From Limnoraphis robusta CS-951 (GTDB lineage Bacteria; Cyanobacteriota; Cyanobacteriia; Cyanobacteriales; Microcoleaceae): a stretch of DNA of 19,080 nucleotides. This document shows, in pieces, positions 1 through 7,927 of the stretch. The notes under the pieces are model-generated. The model was given only the letters and a program-made list of their open reading frames with translations, was not told the DNA's origin and ran no database searches. Made by a program: the position numbers and the translations under genes. Position 1 is the stretch's first letter. Each line of letters begins with the position of its first letter. Location: assembly GCF_000972705.2 (NCBI RefSeq), contig NZ_LATL02000186.1:1-19080 (forward strand). Direction: 5' to 3'.

Positions 1-1
1 G

Positions 2-1174
2 GTATTACTGTCTCAGCACTTTGGTTGTGCTAGATGGTGGTGGAATTACGGTCTAAATAAGTCAATCGAGACCTATAAAGAAACAGGGAAAAGCCTTGGT
101 CAGTCAGCACTTAATGCCTTCTTACCAAAACTCAAAAAAGCGGAAGAAACCTTATGGTTATCTGAGTGCTACAGCCAAGTATGCCACGCAACGACGCTCA
201 ATCTAACAACAGCCTACAAGAACTTTTTTGCAGGACGTGCTAGGTTTCCTCGTTATAAGTCGAAGCATGGTAAGCAGTCGATTCAGTATCCTCAGAATGT
301 TAAGGTACTTGAGAATTTCGTTCAGTTTCCAGGTAAACTTGGCAAAGTTAAAGCTAAACTACACAGGGATATAGAAGGAAAAATAAAAACCGTAACAGTC
401 AGTTTAGACCCATCAGGAAAATACTTTGCATCAATACTGACCGAAACCGAGGGTAAAAATCCAACGGTTTCAACTGAGGGTAGAGTAATTGGAATCGACT
501 TAGGTTTGACTCATTTTGCTATCACCAGTGATGGTAATAAAGTGTCTAAGTACAATAATCCTAGACATTTAGCTAAACATGAGAAAAACCTCAAACGTAA
601 GCAACAGAAGTTAGCCAAAAAACAAAAAGGAAGTAATTCAAGAAACAAAGCTAAAAGAACTGTAGCTAAAGTGTACGAACGGGTAACAAAATCCCGTCAG
701 GATTTTCTACATAAGTTATCAAGAAAACTCGTCAACGAGAACCAAGTTGTCGTAGTAGAAAATCTTAATGTCAAAGGCATGGTACGCAATCACAATTTAG
801 CTAAAGCTATTTCTGATGCAGGATGGGGAATATTTACCAACTTTTTAGCCTATAAGCTAGAACAGAAAGGCGGGAAGTTGGTAGAGATTGACCGATGGTT
901 CCCCAGTTCTAAACTCTGCTCTAATTGCTATTACCAGATTGATGAGTTACCCCTTGATATTAGAGAGTGGACTTGTCCTCACTGCGGTACTCGTCACGAC
1001 CGTGATGGCAATGCAGCAAAAAATATAAGAGCGGAAGGTATCAGAATAATACAGACGGATGGAACAGCCGTTTCTGCTAATGGAGGGGGAGTAAGACCAA
1101 AGTTGGGACGCAAGTCCGTTCTAAGGCATTCCCCCGCGATATTAGAAGCCGACACTAAATCGAAGCGATTATAG
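2..1174 (+). CDS. tnpB: IS200/IS605-family RNA-guided nuclease TnpB, 5'-truncated by the window edge
   Basis: The frame is open from base 2 to the TAG at 1172-1174 (390 codons), so only the extreme N-terminus is missing. The RuvC-like active site is complete. The first aspartate is in GIDLGLTHFA (codon 497-499), the glutamate in VVVVENLNVKGM (codon 758-760), and the third acidic residue in the DRDGNAAKNI motif. Between the last two is a four-cysteine zinc ribbon (CSNC ... CPHC). TnpB proteins are RNA-guided DNA nucleases, ancestors of Cas12, that help keep IS605-type elements in place. No tnpA is visible here; it could lie upstream or be absent. No frameshift is seen, so the protein is probably functional. 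An internal TTG at 506 is not the real start, because upstream codons continue the family sequence. Confidence 0.95.
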   Translation, partial: VLLSQHFGCARWWWNYGLNKSIETYKETGKSLGQSALNAFLPKLKKAEETLWLSECYSQVCHATTLNLTTAYKNFFAGRARFPRYKSKHGKQSIQYPQNVKVLENFVQFPGKLGKVKAKLHRDIEGKIKTVTVSLDPSGKYFASILTETEGKNPTVSTEGRVIGIDLGLTHFAITSDGNKVSKYNNPRHLAKHEKNLKRKQQKLAKKQKGSNSRNKAKRTVAKVYERVTKSRQDFLHKLSRKLVNENQVVVVENLNVKGMVRNHNLAKAISDAGWGIFTNFLAYKLEQKGGKLVEIDRWFPSSKLCSNCYYQIDELPLDIREWTCPHCGTRHDRDGNAAKNIRAEGIRIIQTDGTAVSANGGGVRPKLGRKSVLRHSPAILEADTKSKRL

Positions 1175-1187
1175 TGTCGGTAGTTCA
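1060..1187 (+). ncRNA. Candidate TnpB guide RNA (omega/reRNA) scaffold overlapping the 3' end of tnpB
   Basis: In IS605-type elements the guide RNA overlaps the end of tnpB and runs to the right end of the element, with the guide taken from flanking DNA. Here the end of tnpB carries a strong stem: CCGACACTA / TAGTGTCGG plus inner AATCG / CGATT (1149-1180), containing the stop codon. A G-rich stretch near 1080-1091 lies where the scaffold would begin. Both RNA boundaries and the exact element end are guesses from position and folding. Confidence 0.4.
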
Positions 1188-1514
1188 CTCGGTAAAAAAC
1201 AAAGACTGTCTGGAGGGAGAAATTTTAAGTGCTGTTGTCAGTTTGTCCTGATTGCTAGGGAAATCAGACGACAAGCCAATGGCCGAGACGGCTGAATCAT
1301 CAACCTCTCAACGATCCCCAGTCGGCGATCGCTACCCACCGCAATTCACCGAAAAATTGTATCCTAGACAACTTTGACAATCGTTAATCTGAGGAACAAT
1401 CAGAACACCAGACTGAAAATTTCGGCAAACCCGACCGGGTAGGAATGAGAAAGGGACTAGAAATGTGTAAGAATAGCACCCAATTCTTATTTTAGAACAG
1501 CAGAGGTGTTAAAT
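1175..1514. other. Intergenic region between tnpB and the next gene
   Basis: No coding frame is convincing. The start probably contains the right end of the TnpB element. A HIP1 octamer lies at 1325-1332. A small inverted repeat TAAGAAT / ATTCTTA (1468-1474 and 1483-1489), followed by TTTT, sits about 25 bases before the next start. It could be a weak terminator or a leader hairpin. Confidence 0.4.
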
Positions 1515-2636
1515 ATGCAGACAAAATATGATTCATCGTCTACTCCATCAGAAACCCAGCACACCAGTCACCTATCGCCCGTAAAATCCGTCGCGACATC
1601 ACCACTCTCGCCTGGGGTTCAAATTGCTTCCAAGGTGGCGTTAGCGTTAGTGGTGTTAGGATCATTGGTGGGTTCTCTAATGGCGAGTCCCTCCCCGGAA
1701 ACCCTGAGCAGCAAGAGTGAAGAAGTAGAATCCATCAGCCCATCGGCATCAACCGAACCCAGTGTAATTGTTGTTGAAGACATCGAAACTCCGACTTCTG
1801 TTACATCGGCTACCCCACAAACCGAGATGGGTACAAACACAAACTCTAGCGTTTCTCCTTCCCAATTAGGAACTACTCAGCCTGGGGTGACACCGCCAAC
1901 AACAGATCCAACGGCTTCCCCCTCTCAATTACAAACCACTCAGCCTGGAGTCACAGGATCAACAACAACAACAACAACAACAGATCCAACGGCTTCCCCC
2001 TCTCAATTACAAACTACTCAGCCCGGGGTGACAGGATCAACAACAACAACAACAACAGATCCAACGGCTTCCCCCTCTCAATTACAAACCACTCAGCCCG
2101 GAGTCACAGCGCCGACAACCGATCCAACTGCTTCTAACCCCTCCGGTTTACCGCCTGTCTCTCCGACGACATCAGTACCCACTGCTTCCCCTAACGTTGA
2201 GACAACTCAACCCACCGCAGATCTTACAGATCCTACAGCAACCCCACCCACCCAACCGGACACCCTCAACCCCGCCGCAGGCGAAGCAGGAGACGGTGAA
2301 ATCGCCGCATCTACCCCAGAGATGGCAACAGGACAAACAACCACTGCGGCGGCTGCCTCAAGCGTGGATACAACCGAGTTAAGCCAGACTCTCTATAATA
2401 CAATTGACTCAGCTTGGAGTTCTCCGGTTGAAGGAGATTCAGCCTATGTGGTGAAGCTGAATAGCAATGGTGAGATTATCAGCTACGAACCCAAAACTCA
2501 AGTTGCTAAAAACAACGTCAACAATACACCCCTTCCTACCTTGGTGAAGTCTGACGCGACAGCAACGGAAGCGGCGACGGTGTTTGAAGTGGTCTTTTCG
2601 ACTTCAGGGATATTAGAAGTGAAGGCTCCTCAGTAG
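1515..2636 (+). CDS. Membrane-anchored Thr/Pro-rich repeat protein with a possible TonB-C-like C-terminal domain
   Basis: The product has 373 residues. ATG 1515 is chosen over GTG 1506 because AGAGG at 1502-1506 is 8 bases upstream of it. A short polar N-terminus precedes one hydrophobic segment (about residues 36-57), then a long Ser/Thr/Pro-rich region. Within that, near-identical units (DPTASPSQLQTTQPGVT plus a threonine run) repeat three times, with degenerate copies on either side. The last ~90 residues (from about 283) are a compact domain with LYNTIDSAW, AYVVKLNSNGEI, TPLPTL and FEVVFSTSGILEV blocks. That pattern recalls TonB C-terminal-like domains in cyanobacterial proteins, but the match is loose. 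The layout (inner-membrane anchor, extended linker, globular end) would suit a periplasm-spanning protein. The function is unknown. Confidence 0.75.
   Translation: MQTKYDSSSTPSETQHTSHLSPVKSVATSPLSPGVQIASKVALALVVLGSLVGSLMASPSPETLSSKSEEVESISPSASTEPSVIVVEDIETPTSVTSATPQTEMGTNTNSSVSPSQLGTTQPGVTPPTTDPTASPSQLQTTQPGVTGSTTTTTTTDPTASPSQLQTTQPGVTGSTTTTTTDPTASPSQLQTTQPGVTAPTTDPTASNPSGLPPVSPTTSVPTASPNVETTQPTADLTDPTATPPTQPDTLNPAAGEAGDGEIAASTPEMATGQTTTAAAASSVDTTELSQTLYNTIDSAWSSPVEGDSAYVVKLNSNGEIISYEPKTQVAKNNVNNTPLPTLVKSDATATEAATVFEVVFSTSGILEVKAPQ
1905..2126 (+). repeat. Intragenic tandem repeat with (AAC)n microsatellites
   Basis: Units starting at GATCCAACGGCTTCCCC recur at 1905, 1983 and 2058, with a diverged start at 2121, giving spacings of 78, 75 and 63 bases. 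The 78/75 difference is one AAC triplet: seven AACs at 1961-1981 and six at 2039-2056. All changes keep the frame, so copy number and threonine-run length can vary without breaking the protein. A degenerate unit precedes the first (about 1850-1904). Confidence 0.85.
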
Positions 2637-2676
2637 TAGTTGTTATCAAGGGTTTCGCACGTTTATAAATTGAAGA

Positions 2677-2710
2677 TTTCCCCTGGTAGAAACGATCAAG
2701 CCGGGGGAAA
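2677..2710. terminator. Hairpin between convergent genes, probable bidirectional terminator
   Basis: TTTCCCCTGG (2677-2686) pairs with CCGGGGGAAA (2701-2710), a 10-bp stem with one G-T pair and a 14-base loop. It lies in the 87-base gap between the 3' ends of the Thr-rich protein gene and dnaA. There is no clear T-run on either side, so intrinsic termination may be weak. Confidence 0.5.
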
Positions 2711-2723
2711 CTTTGAAGAAAGG

Positions 2724-4085
2724 TTAGTGATATCGGCTAGTATAGTTAATTTTATCACTCAACTGTCTGAGGGTTTGTGCTAACTCGAGATCTCGATTAC
2801 GCAACTGAGCAATTTTTTCACAGGAATACATCACGGTTGTATGGTCTTTTCCTCCAAATAATTCCCCAATTTTCAGCAAACTCAAATCCGTATGTTGTCG
2901 CATCAAATACATCGCCACCTGACGCGCTACACTAATTTCTCGGCGTCTAGAATTCCCTTTTAAATCATCAACAGAGACTTTAAACGTTTCTGCAACCGTT
3001 TGAATAACAGCTTCAGGAGAAGATTCTTCCGGCTTTTCAGCCGGATTAAGAACCGGAGCAATATTTTCTACTGTCATCGATAAACCCGAAATAGAAGTAT
3101 AAGCAACCGCCCGAATTAATGCCCCTTCAAGTTCGCGAATATTAGAAGTGTAACGAGTCGCAATATATTCGATCACCTCTTTAGAAAGGCGTACATTTTC
3201 ATATTCGGCTTTTTTCTGCAAAATTGCCATGCGGGTTTCCAAATCAGGCGGTTGAATATCAGCCACCAACCCCATCGAAAAACGAGAACATAACCGTTCT
3301 TGTAAGCGAGGAATTTGATTCGGAGGACGGTCAGCCGCGAGAACCACCTGTTGTCCGGCTTCATGTAATGTGTTAAACGTGTGAAAAAATTCCTCTTGAG
3401 TATATTCTTTACCTTCAATAAACTGAATATCATCAACTAATAATACATCCGCCGCCCGATAATGTTCTCGGAAACTTTGCATACTATCTTTGCGAATTGC
3501 CGCGATTAAATCATTTGTAAACTTTTCAGTCGAAACATAAAAAACCTTAGCATCGGGATTAATTTCAATCCGATAATGTCCAATCGCTTGCATCAAGTGA
3601 GTTTTCCCTAAACCCACACCGCCACACAAAAATAACGGGTTAAACTCTCGTCCAGGAGACTCAGCCACAGCCAACGCCGCAGCATGAGCTAAACGACTAT
3701 TCGCCCCGACAACAAAGCGAGAAAACTGATATTTAGGATTGAGGTTCGTCGGTTTAAGTCGCTGAGTAGCGGGAGATTCGGCGACATGAGACGGCCAGAT
3801 GAGTTGTTGGGCTTCAACATTTTCTAGACTCGTCTCAGTTTCCGTCGTGACATAAATTTCAACCGTATAGCCTAAAATATCTTGAACCGCCTCGCCGATG
3901 ATTTCCTTGTAATGTTTTTGTAACCAATTGCGAGCAAAAGGGTTCGGCGTGCGAATCACCAAACAATGACTTTCGAGACGTTCAGGACTGGCTGTTTTGA
4001 TCCAAGTGTCAAATGTGGGTTCACCCAGTTGCACCTGGAGACGGTCTAAGACTTGATGCCATAAACTTTCAAGGGAAATTTCCAC
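2724..4085 (-). CDS. dnaA: Chromosomal replication initiator protein DnaA
   Basis: DnaA is the AAA+ ATPase that binds DnaA boxes and opens the replication origin. From the GTG at 4085 the product has 453 residues. It has an N-terminal helicase-loading domain ([17 protein letters not shown]), Walker A GGVGLGKT (about 155-162), Walker [10 protein letters not shown] with the DD near 218-219, and the C-terminal DNA-binding signature [14 protein letters not shown] (about 412-425). An in-frame ATG at 4151 would add 22 residues ([10 protein letters not shown]...). I prefer GTG 4085 because the sequence from VEISLESLW matches where cyanobacterial DnaA proteins begin, a GGA lies 8 bases upstream, and the extension has no ribosome site and a Cys-rich, unfamilial sequence. 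dnaN is not adjacent, and no DnaA boxes are seen in the flanking gaps. Confidence 0.97.
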   Translation of the reverse strand: MEISLESLWHQVLDRLQVQLGEPTFDTWIKTASPERLESHCLVIRTPNPFARNWLQKHYKEIIGEAVQDILGYTVEIYVTTETETSLENVEAQQLIWPSHVAESPATQRLKPTNLNPKYQFSRFVVGANSRLAHAAALAVAESPGREFNPLFLCGGVGLGKTHLMQAIGHYRIEINPDAKVFYVSTEKFTNDLIAAIRKDSMQSFREHYRAADVLLVDDIQFIEGKEYTQEEFFHTFNTLHEAGQQVVLAADRPPNQIPRLQERLCSRFSMGLVADIQPPDLETRMAILQKKAEYENVRLSKEVIEYIATRYTSNIRELEGALIRAVAYTSISGLSMTVENIAPVLNPAEKPEESSPEAVIQTVAETFKVSVDDLKGNSRRREISVARQVAMYLMRQHTDLSLLKIGELFGGKDHTTVMYSCEKIAQLRNRDLELAQTLRQLSDKINYTSRYH

Positions 4086-4328
4086 TGCTAAGTTCCGATT
4101 TGAATAGGGTTGGGACACTGTGGGACAATAGACCCGTACACAGCCTGCCATTCGAGTCTACAAAAAATACCAGTTTAATGGATTCACCTCAATCACGCCT
4201 AGCTCAACCGTTGAACCCATCACTTCAGGACTCTCGAAGCTGGCAAAAATCAGGCTTTCAGTTAAAAAACCGATTGTTCCGGCAGCGATAATGTTACAGT
4301 TGAGAGAAGCAATTGAACAACTGCTCTC

Positions 4329-4334
4329 TATAAT
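4329..4334 (+). promoter_or_regulatory. Possible -10 element for the HtrA-like protease gene
   Basis: A perfect TATAAT lies 77 bases upstream of the protease start, in the divergent gap with dnaA (4086-4411). No -35 hexamer stands at standard spacing: the nearest TTGAGA (4300-4305) is 23 bases away. The call rests on the -10 alone. Confidence 0.35.
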
Positions 4335-4411
4335 GGTGGCTCAAACGGTTTAACTCCTGAAAGACCCGACACCTGTTAACGAATCCTATTAGTCAATCGG
4401 ATAATCTGGCG

Positions 4412-5674
4412 ATGAGTAGTACAACGGAAAAAGTTTTTTGGAAGCAACCCATACTCTATCTGATGCTGATGCTCACTGGAGCCGGAGCCGCTCTCATGGG
4501 TGAACGGTGGATAGAGAACCAGACCATTGTCTCCTCGCAAGACAGCCCCAGAGAGGAACTCGCCCCAGTTCCCACGCCCTCCGAAAAAGAAGATTTAACT
4601 GCCAATTCACCCGCTTGGTTTGCCCAAAAATCCCCACTTCCGATTCCCAAAACCGCCAACTCCAACTTTATCGTGTCGGCGGTTGAACAAGTAGGGCCTG
4701 CCGTTGTCCGAATTAACGCTTCGAGGCGGGTGGGTCGCCGAGGTTTAGATCGCTTTGATCAGCCGTTTCCCGATGAGTTTTTTGGGTTTGGAGAACCGCC
4801 CGGTTTACCTGATGAGTCCCCCACCGAGGAAGGCACCGGATCAGGATTTATTATCAGTTCAGAAGGTCATATTTTAACGAACAGCCATGTGGTTGAGGAT
4901 ACCGATACTGTTCAAGTTGTTCTCAAGGATGGTCGAATATTTGAAGGTCAAGTTTTAGGGACAGATTCGGTGACGGATGTGGCGGTGATTAAAATTGATG
5001 CCAATAATCTACCCAATGTTCGCATCGGAGATTCTGAACAGCTAGCCCCTGGAGAATGGGCGATCGCCATTGGCAATCCCTTGGGTTTAGATAACTCGGT
5101 AACGGTGGGAATTATTAGCGCTACAGGTCGTTCTAGTAGCGATGTGGGTGTTCCTGATAAGCGCATCGGCTTTATTCAAACGGATGCGGCGATTAACCCC
5201 GGAAATTCCGGCGGGCCACTGCTCAACGCTCAAGGCGAAGTGATCGGGATGAATACGGCGATTATTAGCGGCGCTCAAGGGCTAGGGTTTGCCATTCCCA
5301 TTAACAAGGCTCAACAAATTGCTCAACAGTTAATCGCGACCGGTCGCGCTGAACACGCTTATTTGGGGATTGAGATGGTGACGCTCTCTCCAGAAGTTAA
5401 ACGCCGACTCAACCCGGAATTACCTTCTCCGATTTCCACAGATGAAGGGGTTTTGGTGGTGAATGTGGTTCCTGGTTCTCCGGCGGAACAGTCAGGAGTT
5501 CAACCTGGAGACGTGATTCAAAAAGTTGATAGTCAATCGGTTCGCAAATCCGAAACCGTGCAGCAGATCGTTCAAAATAAAATTGTCGGTAGTTCTCTGC
5601 AAGTGGAACTTAACCGCAATGGGCAGAATCTAACGCTCAGTGTAATGACCGGAAATCTACCCCCACAATTGTAA
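4412..5674 (+). CDS. HhoA/HhoB/HtrA (Deg) family serine endopeptidase
   Basis: This is a 420-residue Deg protease, which degrades or helps refold damaged envelope and lumen proteins. Residues ~12-30 (ILYLMLMLTGAGAALMG) form a signal anchor, followed by a Pro/Ser-rich linker. The trypsin-like domain has a complete triad: H159 in ILTNSHVVED, D189 in SVTDVAVIKID, and S266 in NPGNSGGPL. One C-terminal PDZ domain (about 310-410, with YLGIEM and PGSPAEQSGVQPGDVI) fits the cyanobacterial one-PDZ type. HhoA, HhoB and HtrA cannot be told apart by eye. It is transcribed divergently from dnaA and is followed after 117 bases by the deformylase gene. No strong ribosome site precedes the ATG. Confidence 0.95.
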   Translation: MSSTTEKVFWKQPILYLMLMLTGAGAALMGERWIENQTIVSSQDSPREELAPVPTPSEKEDLTANSPAWFAQKSPLPIPKTANSNFIVSAVEQVGPAVVRINASRRVGRRGLDRFDQPFPDEFFGFGEPPGLPDESPTEEGTGSGFIISSEGHILTNSHVVEDTDTVQVVLKDGRIFEGQVLGTDSVTDVAVIKIDANNLPNVRIGDSEQLAPGEWAIAIGNPLGLDNSVTVGIISATGRSSSDVGVPDKRIGFIQTDAAINPGNSGGPLLNAQGEVIGMNTAIISGAQGLGFAIPINKAQQIAQQLIATGRAEHAYLGIEMVTLSPEVKRRLNPELPSPISTDEGVLVVNVVPGSPAEQSGVQPGDVIQKVDSQSVRKSETVQQIVQNKIVGSSLQVELNRNGQNLTLSVMTGNLPPQL

Positions 5675-5675
5675 T

Positions 5676-5704
5676 CAGTTATCAGTTTTTACAGTTAACA
5701 GTTG
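5676..5704. repeat. Short degenerate CAGTTA-type repeat after the protease gene
   Basis: CAGTTATCAGTT followed by ACAGTTAACAGTTG makes a run of near-identical 6-8 base words just after the stop codon. It resembles the short tandemly repeated repetitive (STRR) sequences common in cyanobacterial intergenic DNA. No function can be read from it. Confidence 0.4.
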
Positions 5705-5791
5705 TAGGAGTGGCTTCATAAATTACCCGTACCCGTCACCTGTTGCAAGAGTGCCTACCTTATTTTTTGAGATCTGAGTTTTAGGGTTGAT

Positions 5792-6310
5792 ATGTTACAA
5801 GTTGCTCAACTGGGAAATCCAGTATTGCGTCGTCAAGCTGAAGCGATTACTGAAATTTCAGATCCCCGTCTTCAAAGCCTGATTGATGATTTAATTGCTA
5901 CTACAATAAAATCTAACGGTGTGGGAATTGCGGCGCCCCAAGTCTCTCAAAGCGATCGCCTGTTTATTGTCGCTTCTCGTCCTAATCCTCGCTATCCCCA
6001 AGCGCCGTTGATGGAACCAACCGCCATGATTAACCCGAAAATTGTTAGTCATTCGACTGAACAGGAAAAGGGATGGGAAGGCTGTCTGAGTGTTCCAGGA
6101 ATACGGGGACTGGTTGCCAGATTTCAAACGATTGAGGTTGAATACAGGGATCGAAATGGTCAACTTCAGCAACAGCAATTGACGGATTTTGTGGCTCGTA
6201 TTTTTCAGCATGAATATGACCATCTCGAAGGAATCCTGTTTTTAGATCGAGTCGAGAGTGATCAAGATTGGCTCACCGAAGCTGAATATCAGGCTTTGTA
6301 TCGTCGTTAG
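5792..6310 (+). CDS. def: Peptide deformylase
   Basis: Peptide deformylase removes the formyl group from the N-terminal methionine of new proteins, using a bound metal ion. All three family motifs are present in 172 residues: GVGIAAPQ (43-50), EGCLS (96-100, with metal ligand C98) and HEYDH (140-144, with ligands H140 and H144 and catalytic E141). Length and motif spacing are normal. The start MLQVAQLGNPVLR matches the usual N-terminus. The gene follows the Deg protease on the same strand but 117 bases apart, so co-transcription is possible but unproven. Confidence 0.97.
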   Translation: MLQVAQLGNPVLRRQAEAITEISDPRLQSLIDDLIATTIKSNGVGIAAPQVSQSDRLFIVASRPNPRYPQAPLMEPTAMINPKIVSHSTEQEKGWEGCLSVPGIRGLVARFQTIEVEYRDRNGQLQQQQLTDFVARIFQHEYDHLEGILFLDRVESDQDWLTEAEYQALYRR

Positions 6311-6350
6311 AGTTAACCTGAATTTCAAAAGCTGAGTCGCAAGATTAGAC

Positions 6351-6380
6351 GTCTACGCTACAATTAGAGTGGTCGTAGAC
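6351..6380. repeat. Inverted repeat downstream of def
   Basis: GTCTACG (6351-6357) pairs with CGTAGAC (6374-6380) across 16 bases, 40 bases after the def stop. There is no T-run. It may be a terminator-like stem or an operator. The rest of the 263-base gap up to the first TerD gene shows no coding frame or clear promoter. Confidence 0.35.
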
Positions 6381-6573
6381 CGACCTAGAGAACGGGATAC
6401 ACACAGGCTAATTCTGAAGCGAGGGGCAGGTGTTAGACCTTTCGATGTTAACATTTTGGACTGAAAAGATTTCGTTAGGTTGAAACCGGATTAACTGTTA
6501 ATATTGGTGAGTCCTTCCTTGAAGCTAGAATTGGACGTTACGCTTGTTGTTTGAGTAAATAGAGTGAGAAAAC

Positions 6574-7143
6574 ATGACAATTAACCTCAAAAAAGGTGAA
6601 GGCATTAATCTATCCAAACAAGCTCCGGGCTTGAAAAAAGCTGGGGTTGGACTGGGATGGGATGTCAATTCTTCTGAGATCGGCACTGATTTTGATTTAG
6701 ATGTTTCGGTGTTTATGTTGGGAGCTAATGGTAAAATTCCCAGTGAAAAGTTTTTGGTCTTTTATAATAACCTAGAATCAGGCGATGGTGCGGTGATGTC
6801 ATCGGGAGATAGTCGCACCGGAAAAGGTCAGGGTGATGATGAAACCATCAGAATAGACTTGCAAAAAGTCGATAGTTCTATCCAAGAAATAGTGTTTATT
6901 GTCACGATCTTTCAAGCGGAAGCCCGCCGACAAAACTTTGGACAAGTGAGAAATTCATCGATCCGAATTTATGATGAAGAAACCCAAACCGAAGTCACCC
7001 GTTATGAGTTAGAAGAAGATTTTTCCCGAGAAACTTCTGTGGAAATCGGACGGTTGTCTAAAGAGGGAAATGAGTGGCAATTTAAAGCCGTTGGACAAGG
7101 GTCAAATTCTGATTTAGAAGCTTATGTAGCTCAGTACGCCTAG
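6574..7143 (+). CDS. TerD-family protein (first of tandem pair)
   Basis: This 189-residue single TerD domain protein belongs to a calcium-binding family first known from tellurite resistance and also linked to general stress, phage and metal responses. Family marks are MTINLKKGEGINL at the start, VGLGWD (25-30), the acidic FDLDVSVFML block (40-49), GDSRTGKGQGDDE (78-90), and RRQNFGQVRNSSIRI (118-132). It has no signal peptide, so it is cytoplasmic. It aligns without gaps to the next gene over its full length, with 122 of 189 residues identical by hand count (about 65%), so the two arose by tandem duplication. The gap to the next gene is 44 bases, suggesting an operon. Other ter genes (terC, terZABC) are not present. 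Confidence 0.93.
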   Translation: MTINLKKGEGINLSKQAPGLKKAGVGLGWDVNSSEIGTDFDLDVSVFMLGANGKIPSEKFLVFYNNLESGDGAVMSSGDSRTGKGQGDDETIRIDLQKVDSSIQEIVFIVTIFQAEARRQNFGQVRNSSIRIYDEETQTEVTRYELEEDFSRETSVEIGRLSKEGNEWQFKAVGQGSNSDLEAYVAQYA

Positions 7144-7187
7144 TTAGATAAAGACTTTGAGTAAAGGGTAAAGATTGAGTTATAACT

Positions 7188-7757
7188 ATGTCAATCAACA
7201 TCAAAAAGGGAGAACGAATCAACCTGGCTAAAGAAGCACCCGGACTCAAAAAAGTCGGAGTGGCGTTAGGTTGGGATGCGAATGTTACCGATACGGGTGG
7301 GGAATTTGACTTGGATGCTTCTGTATTTATGCTGAGTGAAAATGGCAAAATTCCCGAGGATGAATACTTTGTGTTTTACAATAATTTACTCTCTCCTGAT
7401 CGTTCAGTCAAACATTTAGGAGATAGTCGCACAGGCGAAGCGAGTGGAGATGATGAGACGATTGAAATTAATTTAACTCAAATTAATTCCGCCATTCAAG
7501 AATTGATTTTTGTTGTCACCATTCACGAAGCTGATCAACGCCGCCAAAACTTCGGACAGGTTCGTAACTCTTTTATCCGAATTTATGATTCGGAAACGAA
7601 TACTGAAGTCACCCGATATGATTTAGAGGAAGACTTTTCTAGAGAGACATCAGTTGAATTTGGCCGACTTTATCGAAAAGATGGCGAATGGCGATTTCAA
7701 GCGGTTGGACAGGGTTATAATGCAGGTTTACAAAGCTTTGTAGACAAGTACGTGTAA
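7188..7757 (+). CDS. TerD-family protein (second of tandem pair)
   Basis: This 189-residue TerD domain protein is a paralogue of the preceding gene. It keeps the calcium-site features FDLDASVFML (40-49) and GDSRTGEASGDDE (78-90), and the conserved RRQNFGQVRNSFIRI and TRYDLEEDFSRETSVE blocks. Divergence is concentrated at residues 31-40 (loop before the acidic motif), 71-77 and the C-terminus, which suggests different surface or partner binding on the same fold. A cytoplasmic stress-response role is inferred from the family. Another TerD-family gene follows after 170 bases that contain a short heptanucleotide repeat. Confidence 0.93.
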   Translation: MSINIKKGERINLAKEAPGLKKVGVALGWDANVTDTGGEFDLDASVFMLSENGKIPEDEYFVFYNNLLSPDRSVKHLGDSRTGEASGDDETIEINLTQINSAIQELIFVVTIHEADQRRQNFGQVRNSFIRIYDSETNTEVTRYDLEEDFSRETSVEFGRLYRKDGEWRFQAVGQGYNAGLQSFVDKYV

Positions 7758-7857
7758 CAACAGTAGAGAGGTTTTAGGCAAGGTTATATAGCAGTCGAAG
7801 CCTTTGATTAGGACACTGTTTTTCTGTCAAATCCTTTTATGATAAAGGTTTCAATTC

Positions 7858-7878
7858 TGTCTCCTGTCTCCTGTCTCC
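7858..7878. repeat. Three tandem TGTCTCC heptamers (STRR-like)
   Basis: TGTCTCC occurs three times head to tail between the second and third TerD-family genes, followed by a degenerate TGACTTCTG. Short tandem heptamers of this kind are typical of cyanobacterial intergenic DNA. Related words (ACTCCTAACTTCTAACTCCTGAC-like) recur at about 8595-8617. Confidence 0.6.
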
Positions 7879-7927
7879 TGACTTCTGCTGTAACCAGAAT
7901 ATTGCTCAATATAATATTTTCAGAAAA

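Noticed and set aside
1374..1402. TTGACA at 1374-1379 as a -35 promoter element
   Set aside because: No acceptable -10 hexamer follows at 16-18 bases, so the promoter is not supported.
4085..4151. ATG at 4151 as the dnaA start
   Set aside because: The 22 extra residues do not look like DnaA and have no ribosome site; GTG 4085 matches the usual N-terminus. It remains possible.
4013..4291. 92-codon plus-strand frame over the 5' end of dnaA and the divergent gap
   Set aside because: It is antisense to dnaA over its first third, has no ribosome site and has no recognisable motifs.
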